From NCBI GenBank assembly GCA_003242515.1, contig QGUS01000033.1, forward strand, positions 1 to 11,097: DNA of 11,097 nucleotides. The letters are read 5' to 3'. The notes under the pieces were generated by a model. It saw only the letters and a list, made by a program, of their open reading frames with translations. It did no database searches and had not been told where the DNA came from. Made by a program: the position numbers and the translations under genes. This DNA comes from Actinomycetota bacterium (lineage in GTDB: Bacteria; Actinomycetota; Acidimicrobiia; Spongiisociales; ZC4RG35). Below are positions 1 to 4,526 of this stretch, piece after piece (the stretch's first letter is position 1; each line of letters begins with the position of its first letter).

Positions 1-1
1 G

Positions 2-76
2 AGGATGGCCACGCTCGTCTCGATGGCCGTGGCCATCCTCATCTGGCGGCTCCGGCCCCGCGCCAGCAACGGATGA
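2..76 (+). CDS. C-terminal end of a probable membrane protein (partial)
   Basis: An open frame enters from the left edge and stops at TGA 74-76. The visible C-terminus reads RMATLVSMAVAILIW followed by RLRPRASNG. That is a short hydrophobic stretch, then a basic tail, which resembles a final transmembrane helix with a positively charged cytoplasmic end. Too little is present to name a family. The other two forward frames here are Pro/Ser/Arg-rich and look non-coding, which favours this frame. An 11-bp inverted repeat (1-11 and 30-40) lies inside the coding stretch and may be a by-product of its codons. The assignment depends only on frame quality and hydrophobicity. Confidence 0.42.
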   Translation, partial: RMATLVSMAVAILIWRLRPRASNG

Positions 77-110
77 CCCCTGACGGGGCCGCGGCGCATA
101 TGCTCGCGGC

Positions 111-239
111 ATGGGCGACCCTGCCTGCTGGATGCACGAGCTGTGCCCGCAGTGCGGCTCGATCGCGCCCGAACGGGGCCCCGACGACCCGTGCCCGGTG
201 TGCGGCGCCGCCGCCGAAGGGGAAGGGGAACCGGGCTGA
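111..239 (+). CDS. 42-residue zinc-ribbon microprotein
   Basis: This small gene starts at ATG 111 and ends at TGA 237-239. The protein contains two CPxCG knuckles, CPQCG at residues 12-16 and CPVCG at residues 28-32, separated by an acidic/proline-rich loop and followed by a Gly/Glu tail. Paired CxxC knuckles about 12 residues apart form a classic rubredoxin-like zinc ribbon, so four-cysteine zinc binding is likely. A stop at 81-83 in the same frame leaves ATG 111 or the internal ATG 132 (residue 8) as the only ATG starts. Neither has a strong Shine-Dalgarno sequence. The gene sits between the membrane-protein fragment and the tRNA-Trp promoter. Its role is unknown. Free-standing zinc ribbons often act as nucleic-acid or protein adaptors, but nothing here shows that directly. 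Confidence 0.6.
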   Translation: MGDPACWMHELCPQCGSIAPERGPDDPCPVCGAAAEGEGEPG

Positions 240-256
240 AGACCACCCCGGTCGCA

Positions 257-286
257 TTTACGCATTCGCCCTGGCGCTCTTATACT
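257..286 (+). promoter_or_regulatory. Probable promoter of the tRNA-Trp-secE-nusG-rplKA unit
   Basis: A -10 hexamer TATACT (281-286) lies 18 bp downstream of a -35-like TTTACG (257-262). Transcription would begin near 293, about 17 nt before the mature tRNA-Trp. There is no room for another promoter between the tRNA and secE, so this is the best candidate for the whole unit. The -10 is close to consensus and the -35 is moderate. Confidence 0.6.
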
Positions 287-309
287 TGACGCATCCCGCG
301 AACCCCCTT

Positions 310-386
310 AGGGGTGTAGCTCGAACTGGTAGAGCGCCGGTCTCCAAAACCGGAGGATGGGGGTTCGAATCCCTCCGCCCCTGCCA
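310..386 (+). tRNA. trnW: tRNA-Trp (anticodon CCA)
   Basis: A complete cloverleaf can be folded. The acceptor stem is AGGGGTG (310-316) with CGCCCCT (376-382), discriminator G383, and an encoded CCA at 384-386. The anticodon stem CCGGT/ACCGG encloses the loop CTCCAAA, placing anticodon CCA at 344-346, which reads UGG. The T-arm has the usual GGTTCGAATCC core. The 3' end lies only 18 nt before secE, so the tRNA is probably cut out of a transcript that continues as secE mRNA. A tRNA-Trp directly before secE is a familiar arrangement in Actinomycetota. Confidence 0.97.
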
Positions 387-404
387 ACCCACCTACGGGA
401 GAAC

Positions 405-734
405 ATGAACAGAGAGATGCGTCGCCTCCAGGAGGCCGAGGAGCGACGTCGCAAGAAGGCCGAGGAATCCGGGCTCAGCCGGGCGCAGCGTCGCGCCGCG
501 GCGCTCCAGGCCCGGTCCGAGCGCGGTGAGCGCAAGCCCTTCTTCCGGCGCGTCGCCGACTACCTCCACGAGGTCAGGGTCGAGATGCGCAAGGTGACCT
601 GGCCCAACCGGGACCAGATGGTCGCCTTCACCACCGTGACGATGATCACCACCATCATCCTGACCGCCGTGGTGTTCGGTCTGGACGTGGTGGCCAAGCA
701 GGCGGTCATCTGGTTGATCGAGAGGGGAACGTGA
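405..734 (+). CDS. secE: Preprotein translocase subunit SecE
   Basis: SecE is the small essential membrane subunit of the SecYEG protein-export channel. The 109-residue protein has a very basic, helical N-terminus (about residues 1-48, rich in Arg, Lys and Glu). Next comes the amphipathic SecE signature around residues 53-69 (EVRVEMRKVTWPNRD) and one transmembrane helix at roughly residues 72-93. This is the single-helix form typical of most bacteria, as opposed to the three-helix enterobacterial form. ATG 405 is chosen because GGGAG lies just upstream (397-401); an upstream in-frame ATG at 357 falls inside tRNA-Trp. The stop overlaps the nusG start by 4 nt (GTGA), implying translational coupling. 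Identification is secure. Confidence 0.98.
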   Translation: MNREMRRLQEAEERRRKKAEESGLSRAQRRAAALQARSERGERKPFFRRVADYLHEVRVEMRKVTWPNRDQMVAFTTVTMITTIILTAVVFGLDVVAKQAVIWLIERGT

Positions 735-1441
735 CCCAGGCACCTGATCCACTCGTGGACGTGACCGAAGACGCCGTCGAGGAGACGCAGGCCCCCGCGG
801 CCGGGGAGGCGCCCGCGGAGGCCGCCGCCACCGCCGACGCGGAGCAGGAGACGAAGGCCGCCGAGGCCGAGCCGGCCAAGCCGCATCCGGTCAGCCCTTA
901 CGACCTGCCGGGCGACTGGTACGTCATCCACTCCTATTCCGGGTACGAGAACAAGGTCAAGGCCAACCTCGAGACCCGGATCCAGTCCATGCACATGGAG
1001 GACAAGATCTTCGAGGTTCACATCCCGATGGAGGACGTGGTCGAGTTCAAGGGCGGCCGCAAGGTGACCGTCCCCAAGAAGGTCTTCCCGGGGTACCTCC
1101 TGGTGCGGATGATCCTCGACGACGACTCCTGGTACGTGGTCCGCAACACCCCGGGTGTCACCGGGTTCGTGGCGGGCAACGCCCAGAAGCCGACTCCGCT
1201 CTCCCGGCGCGAGGTGGAGCGCTTCCTCGGCGTCCAGGAGGAAGAGGAGAAGGTCAAGCCCCGTTTCAAGCCGGAGTGGGAGGTCGGCGAGCAGGTGCGT
1301 GTGGTCACCGGCCCGTTCGCGGACTTCAACGGGGTCATCGAGGAGATCAACATCGACCAGCAGAAGGTCGTGGTCCTCGTCAACATCTTCGGCCGGGACA
1401 CTCCGGTGGAGCTCGGCTTCGACGACATCCAGAAGAACTGA
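731..1441 (+). CDS. nusG: Transcription termination/antitermination factor NusG
   Basis: NusG binds RNA polymerase through its NGN domain and contacts Rho or ribosomal protein S10 through its KOW domain. It modulates pausing and termination and couples transcription to translation. The 236-residue protein has three parts. Residues 1-55 are a low-complexity Ala/Glu/Pro extension common in actinobacterial NusG. The NGN domain spans about 62-150 (begins DWYVIHSYSGYENK, includes VFPGYLLVRM). The KOW domain spans about 183-236 (GEQVRVVTGPFADFNGVIEE). The start is GTG 731, overlapping the secE stop in GTGA, with AGAGGGG just upstream. A 6-nt gap separates it from rplK, so it is expected to be co-transcribed with rplK and rplA. 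Confidence 0.98.
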   Translation: MTQAPDPLVDVTEDAVEETQAPAAGEAPAEAAATADAEQETKAAEAEPAKPHPVSPYDLPGDWYVIHSYSGYENKVKANLETRIQSMHMEDKIFEVHIPMEDVVEFKGGRKVTVPKKVFPGYLLVRMILDDDSWYVVRNTPGVTGFVAGNAQKPTPLSRREVERFLGVQEEEEKVKPRFKPEWEVGEQVRVVTGPFADFNGVIEEINIDQQKVVVLVNIFGRDTPVELGFDDIQKN

Positions 1442-1447
1442 GGAACG

Positions 1448-1876
1448 ATGGCTAGGAAGAAAGTTCTGACCACCGTGAAGATCCAGCTGCCCGCCGGGCA
1501 GGCCACGCCGGCCCCGCCCGTCGGCACCGTGCTGGGCCCGCACGGGGTCAACCTGATGGACTTCGTCAAGGCCTACAACGACGCGACGGCCAACCAGCGG
1601 GGGCAGATCATCCCCGCCGAGGTCACCATCTACGACGACCGTTCCTTCACCTTCGTCACCAAGACTCCGCCGGTCGCCGGGCTGCTCCGTCAGGCCGCCC
1701 GCGTGGAGAAGGGCTCCGGTGAGCCCAACAAGGTGAAGGTGGGTTCGGTGACCAGGGCCCAGGTGCGGGAGATCGCGGAACTCAAGATGGCCGACCTCAA
1801 CGCCAACGACGTCGAGGCGGCGATGAGGATCGTCGAGGGCACCGCCCGCTCCATGGGCATCACCGTCGAGGGCTGA
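1448..1876 (+). CDS. rplK: 50S ribosomal protein L11
   Basis: L11 binds the GTPase-associated region of 23S rRNA, at the base of the L7/L12 stalk, and takes part in factor-dependent GTP hydrolysis and the stringent response. The 142-residue length is normal for the family. The N-terminal domain contains AGQATPAPPVG (residues 16-26) and GPHGVNLMDFVKAYN. The C-terminal RNA-binding domain contains KVGSVTRAQVREIAELK and ends GTARSMGITVEG. ATG 1448 follows a GAGG ribosome-binding site overlapping the nusG stop. The proline-rich loop reads PPVGT where many L11 proteins have PPVGP; that loop lies at the thiopeptide site. Identification is secure. Confidence 0.98.
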   Translation: MARKKVLTTVKIQLPAGQATPAPPVGTVLGPHGVNLMDFVKAYNDATANQRGQIIPAEVTIYDDRSFTFVTKTPPVAGLLRQAARVEKGSGEPNKVKVGSVTRAQVREIAELKMADLNANDVEAAMRIVEGTARSMGITVEG

Positions 1877-1927
1877 AGTCCAAGCACCAGGTACCGAGCA
1901 TGGCGGCGACCTCGCCGTCGCCCGACA

Positions 1928-1959
1928 GTGGGAGGCCCGCAGAGGGCCGACTGGACCAC
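1928..1959 (+). promoter_or_regulatory. Putative L1-binding mRNA element before rplA
   Basis: The 94-nt rplK-rplA gap contains an RNA hairpin with an outer stem GTGG (1928-1931)/CCAC (1956-1959) and an inner stem GGCCC (1934-1938)/GGGCC (1944-1948) with loop GCAGA. The stems are separated by an asymmetric internal loop. The left strand reads GTGGGAGG, resembling the L1 site in 23S rRNA and in L1 operon leaders. It ends just before the rplA ribosome-binding site (AGGAG, 1960-1964), the right place for L1 to repress its own translation. A second hairpin, GGCGAC/GTCGCC (1905-1910/1917-1922), lies upstream. The structure is seen in the sequence; L1 binding is inferred. Confidence 0.6.
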
Positions 1960-1970
1960 AGGAGAGACAA

Positions 1971-2681
1971 ATGGCAGGAAAGAAGTACCGCGAGGCGTCC
2001 TCGCGTTACGACCGCAACACCCCGTACACGGCCAAGGAGGCCCTGGAGCTCGTCAAGTCCCTGGCCTCGGCCAGCTTCGACGAGACCGTGGATGCCGCCT
2101 TCCGGCTGGGAATCGACCCCCGCAAGGCCGACCAGAACGTCCGCGGCACCGTCTCGCTTCCCCACGGCACCGGCAAGCAGGTGCGTGTCGCCGTCTTCTG
2201 CCCTCCTGACAAGGAGAAGGAGGCCACCGAGGCCGGCGCCGACGTGGTCGGCGGCAAGGAGCTGGTGGAGGCGATCCAGGGCGGTCGCGAGCTCGACTTC
2301 GACATCGCCATCGCCACCCCGGACATGATGGCCGAGGTGGGCAAGCTGGGCCGCGTCCTCGGTCCCCGCGGCCTGATGCCGAACCCGAAGGCCGGCACCG
2401 TCACCGACGACGTGGCCAAGGCCGTCACCGAGTTCAAAGGCGGCCGCATCGAGTACCGCAACGACCGGTACGGGAACGTCCACGTGACCGTGGGCAAGGT
2501 CTCGTTCGACGCCCAGCAGCTCCTCGAGAACCTGGCCGCCGTGGCCGCCGAGCTGGTGCGTGCCAAGCCGGCCGCCGCCAAGGGCCGTTACGTCCAGGGT
2601 CTCACCGTCTCCTCGACGATGGGCCCGGGCGTCAAGGTGGACGTCGGCCGCATCGACGAGCTCACCGCGCTGGCGCGCTGA
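1971..2681 (+). CDS. rplA: 50S ribosomal protein L1
   Basis: L1 forms the mobile L1 stalk of the large subunit, which helps release E-site tRNA, and in many bacteria it represses its own operon by binding mRNA. The 236-residue protein is of normal family length. It carries the L1 signature around residues 121-142 (MAEVGKLGRVLGPRGLMPNP), preceded by the domain II region and followed by FKGGRIEYRNDRYGNVH and the closing TVSSTMGPGVKVD. ATG 1971 is supported by AGGAG at 1960-1964. It is the last gene of the tRNA-Trp-secE unit and is followed 20 nt later by a strong terminator. Confidence 0.98.
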   Translation: MAGKKYREASSRYDRNTPYTAKEALELVKSLASASFDETVDAAFRLGIDPRKADQNVRGTVSLPHGTGKQVRVAVFCPPDKEKEATEAGADVVGGKELVEAIQGGRELDFDIAIATPDMMAEVGKLGRVLGPRGLMPNPKAGTVTDDVAKAVTEFKGGRIEYRNDRYGNVHVTVGKVSFDAQQLLENLAAVAAELVRAKPAAAKGRYVQGLTVSSTMGPGVKVDVGRIDELTALAR

Positions 2682-2701
2682 GCCCGGCGCACTCGTCACG
2701 C

Positions 2702-2737
2702 GAGAAGAGCCCCCGGGGGAAGGGGGCTCTTCTCTTT
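2702..2737 (+). terminator. Rho-independent terminator after rplA
   Basis: A perfect 13-bp stem pairs GAGAAGAGCCCCC (2702-2714) with GGGGGCTCTTCTC (2722-2734). The loop is GGGGGAA and a short TTT follows. It begins 20 nt after the rplA stop and separates the secE-rplA unit from rplJ-rplL. Confidence 0.9.
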
Positions 2738-3098
2738 GCGGCTTGGGGGTCCCGGATCACGGACCGGTGCGGTGAGAGGGCGATCGGCTGCCAGGTCCAC
2801 CGTCCGCACGTGGCCGATAGCTCTGCTCTCTGTGGACCAGGGTAGGGGCTGGTCGCATCGGCCTCGTGGCCCTCTGGCTCTCATGGGTCCGGGGTGGGGG
2901 CGGTCAGGTGACCCACCTCTCGGGGACCCCCAATTGTCAAGTGCCCCAAGTGTCGCGCGGGTAAGACGCGTTTTCCATGAAGGATCTGGCAGTAAGCCGC
3001 CCTTAACGCTCCGTCCGCTCCCCGCGGTGCGGGGCGGTCCGACCCGTCCACCGGCGCACGGGGTACGCCCTCCATTTCCCCCTATTCCGGCGAGCGGT
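2738..3098. other. Gene-free spacer between the rplA terminator and the rplJ promoter
   Basis: About 360 bp contain no reading frame with convincing coding character on either strand. The forward frame across it translates to Arg/Gly/Pro/Ser-rich sequence without any recognisable motif. Small local hairpins occur, for example CCCCGC (3020-3025)/GCGGGG (3029-3034) with a GGT loop, and an ATCGGC/GCCGAT inverted pair near 2781-2818. I see no RNA gene, repeat family or mobile-element end. Extra upstream promoters for rplJL or a small RNA could be hidden here. Confidence 0.5.
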
Positions 3099-3104
3099 TA
3101 GCAT
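3099..3104 (+). promoter_or_regulatory. Candidate -10 element for rplJ-rplL
   Basis: GTTAGCAT contains TAGCAT (3099-3104), which fits the actinobacterial TANNNT -10 pattern. Transcription from it would start near 3111, just before the structured L10-type leader, giving a leader of about 130 nt. No good -35 is visible at 17-18 bp (TTTCCC at 3075-3080). The same GTTAGCAT octamer occurs upstream of pepN on the minus strand. Confidence 0.45.
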
Positions 3105-3128
3105 TCCCGACGCAACTCCAATACCTCC

Positions 3129-3240
3129 GACCGAAGACCGCTGGCGTCCAGGACCGAAGGGGAGCGATCCCACCAGCGCAGGTTGGCTTCTCCGAAGCCC
3201 CTCGTCTTTGGTCGAGGGGTTTGATCGTTGTAGGAGAAGC
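3129..3240 (+). promoter_or_regulatory. L10-type autoregulatory leader of rplJ
   Basis: The mRNA leader before rplJ is highly structured. CGCTGG (3139-3144) pairs with CCAGCG (3173-3178). Inside, GGGA/TCCC (3160-3163/3168-3171) is capped by a GCGA tetraloop of the GNRA type. Downstream, CCCCTCG/CGAGGGG (3198-3204/3213-3219) forms a second hairpin. GCTTCTCC (3186-3193) is perfectly complementary to GGAGAAGC (3233-3240), which contains the rplJ ribosome-binding site. Bacterial rplJ leaders commonly bind the L10-L12 complex to repress translation. The position and shape fit that, so repression by burying the ribosome-binding site is inferred. GACCGAAG is repeated at 3129-3136 and 3152-3159. Confidence 0.72.
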
Positions 3241-3242
3241 GA

Positions 3243-3968
3243 ATGCCAAGACCCGAAAAGGTCCAAGCAGTCCAGGACATCCGAGAGAGGTTGGAGAGCG
3301 CTCAGGCCGTCTTCCTGACGGAGTACCGCGGTCTCTCGGTCAAGGAGGTCTCGGAGCTTCGCCGCGCCCTTCGCGCCAGTGGCGCCGAATACAAGGTCGT
3401 GAAGATGACGCTGGCCCGTCGGGCCGCCGATGAGGCCGGAGTCACGGGTCTCGAGGACTACCTCGTTGGCCCCACCGCTCTCGCCTTCGCCCTTCGTGAC
3501 CCCGTTGCCACTGCGAAGGCGCTCAAGGAGTTCTCCAAGACCAACGAGACGCTCGTCCTCAAGGCCGGATACCTGTCCGGGCAGGTCCTCACGCCCGAAG
3601 AGGTCACCAAGCTGGCCGAGATCGAGCCGCGCGAGGTCCTGCTGGCCAAGTTCGCCGGTGCCGCCAAGGCGCCGCTGTACGCGGCCGCGGGCATGTTCGC
3701 CGCGCTGACGCGCAACGCCGCTTCCGTGTTCTCGCAACTGCTGGACAAGAAGGAGTCGGGCGAGTTCGTCCCGGGTGGTGCCGCCGATGAGGCGCCCGCC
3801 CCGGCGGAGGCCGCCGCGGACGCTCCGGCCGAGGAGGTAGCCGAGGAAGCTGCTCCCGAGGCCGAGGCCGCGGCTGACGAGCCTGCCGCCGAGGCCGAGG
3901 CCGCCGAGGAGGAGCCCGCGGAGGAACAGCCCGAGGAGACCACGGCCGCCGAGGCCGAGGAGGAATGA
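3243..3968 (+). CDS. rplJ: 50S ribosomal protein L10 with long acidic C-terminal tail
   Basis: L10 anchors the L7/L12 dimers to 23S rRNA to make the factor-recruiting stalk. Residues 1 to about 178 are a normal L10: an RNA-binding N-terminal domain (FLTEYRGLSVKEVSELRRAL, YKVVKMTLARRA) and a C-terminal helix that binds L12 dimers (about 135-170). Residues 180-241 are an added tail made almost only of Ala, Glu, Asp and Pro with no Lys or Arg, whereas L10 is usually about 165-180 residues. ATG 3243 follows AGGAG at 3232-3236 with 6-nt spacing. The reading frame is intact to TGA 3966-3968, 1 nt before rplL. The core identification is secure; the tail's role is unknown. Confidence 0.97.
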   Translation: MPRPEKVQAVQDIRERLESAQAVFLTEYRGLSVKEVSELRRALRASGAEYKVVKMTLARRAADEAGVTGLEDYLVGPTALAFALRDPVATAKALKEFSKTNETLVLKAGYLSGQVLTPEEVTKLAEIEPREVLLAKFAGAAKAPLYAAAGMFAALTRNAASVFSQLLDKKESGEFVPGGAADEAPAPAEAAADAPAEEVAEEAAPEAEAAADEPAAEAEAAEEEPAEEQPEETTAAEAEEE

Positions 3969-3969
3969 A

Positions 3970-4368
3970 ATGGCCAAGATGACCACTGAGGAGCTGCTCG
4001 CAGTCTTCGAGGAGATGACCGTCCTCGAGCTGAAGGAGTTCCTGGATGCCTTCGAGGAGCGCTTCGAGGTGACCGCGGCCGCTCCGGTCGCCGTCGCCGC
4101 GGCTCCCGCCGCCGGTGCCGCCGGTGGTGACGCCGGCGCCGGCGCCGCCGAGGAGAAGGACTCCTTCGACGTCGTCCTCAAGGACGCGGGCGCCCAGAAG
4201 ATCCAGGTGATCAAGGAGGTGCGCACCCTCACCAACCTCGGTCTCAAGGAGGCCAAGGACCTGGTCGACGGTGCCCCGTCCAAGGTGCTCGAGGGTGTCG
4301 ACGCCGACACCGCCAACAAGGCCAAGGAGGCCCTCGAGGCGGCCGGCGCCACGGTCGAGCTGCAGTGA
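3970..4368 (+). CDS. rplL: 50S ribosomal protein L7/L12
   Basis: L7/L12 is the multi-copy stalk protein that recruits and stimulates the translational GTPases EF-Tu, EF-G, IF2 and RF3. The 132-residue protein has an N-terminal dimerisation and L10-binding domain (about residues 4-33). A flexible Ala/Gly/Pro hinge follows (about 36-62), then the conserved globular C-terminal domain (about 64-132, including KIQVIKEVRTLTNLGLKEAKDLVD). ATG 3970 begins 1 nt after the rplJ stop. Its ribosome-binding site, GAGGAGG, lies within the end of rplJ, so the two genes are translationally coupled. Although the L10 tail and this hinge are both Ala-rich, each protein is complete. Confidence 0.98.
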   Translation: MAKMTTEELLAVFEEMTVLELKEFLDAFEERFEVTAAAPVAVAAAPAAGAAGGDAGAGAAEEKDSFDVVLKDAGAQKIQVIKEVRTLTNLGLKEAKDLVDGAPSKVLEGVDADTANKAKEALEAAGATVELQ

Positions 4369-4413
4369 TCTGCCGGCTGCCCAGGTGAGGCAGCCGTACC
4401 GAGTCACAGGTAC

Positions 4414-4446
4414 CGAAGAGCCCCCGGCCTCGCCGGGGGCTCTTCG
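4414..4446. terminator. Strong hairpin terminator between rplL and pepN
   Basis: A 15-bp perfect stem spans 4414-4428 and 4432-4446 with a CTC loop. Its arms share AAGAGCCCCC/GGGGGCTCTT with the terminator after rplA. No T-run follows on either strand. It lies between convergent genes, so it may stop transcripts from both directions; rplL is the nearer gene (45 nt). Confidence 0.8.
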
Positions 4447-4460
4447 CTCGTCTGGACTTC

Positions 4461-4517
4461 TCGCCGGCCCCGGGGAGCCCCTGCCCCAACCCCGGGCTCG
4501 CCTCGCCCGGCCGGCGA
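4461..4517 (-). terminator. Branched GC-rich hairpin downstream of pepN
   Basis: TCGCCGGCC (4461-4469) pairs with GGCCGGCGA (4509-4517). Inside it, CCGGGG/CCCCGG or GAGCCC/GGGCTC can pair in competing ways. It starts about 10 nt past the pepN stop on the minus strand. No T-run is present, so it is a probable 3' end structure but not a textbook terminator. Confidence 0.45.
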
Positions 4518-4526
4518 AGATGGGGA

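Noticed and set aside
73..408. Forward frame from ATG 73 running through the zinc-ribbon gene and tRNA-Trp
   Set aside because: It crosses an intact tRNA and a promoter, and its residues look like shifted reading of the zinc-ribbon gene.
560..1543. Long minus-strand frame across secE, nusG and rplK
   Set aside because: Its translation is Asp/Leu/His/Gly/Val-rich with no family resemblance, and it spans three secure plus-strand genes.
1900..2328. Frames starting in the rplK-rplA gap and overlapping rplA
   Set aside because: They are Ser/Pro/Arg-rich shifted readings of rplA, and the start region is better explained as L1-type RNA structure.
2931..2940. Minus-strand TTGACA (complement of TGTCAA 2935-2940) as a promoter -35
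   Set aside because: No -10-like hexamer lies 16-19 bp downstream on that strand and no minus-strand gene follows.
2736..3101. Forward 121-codon frame in the spacer before rplJ
   Set aside because: Its composition is Arg/Pro/Gly/Ser-rich and motif-free, it starts inside the rplA terminator tail, and it has no ribosome-binding site. It is better treated as non-coding.
3198..3222. The CCCCTCG/CGAGGGG hairpin as a transcription terminator before rplJ
   Set aside because: Only three T residues follow and it lies 20 nt before an essential gene. It is better seen as part of the rplJ leader, though attenuation is not excluded.
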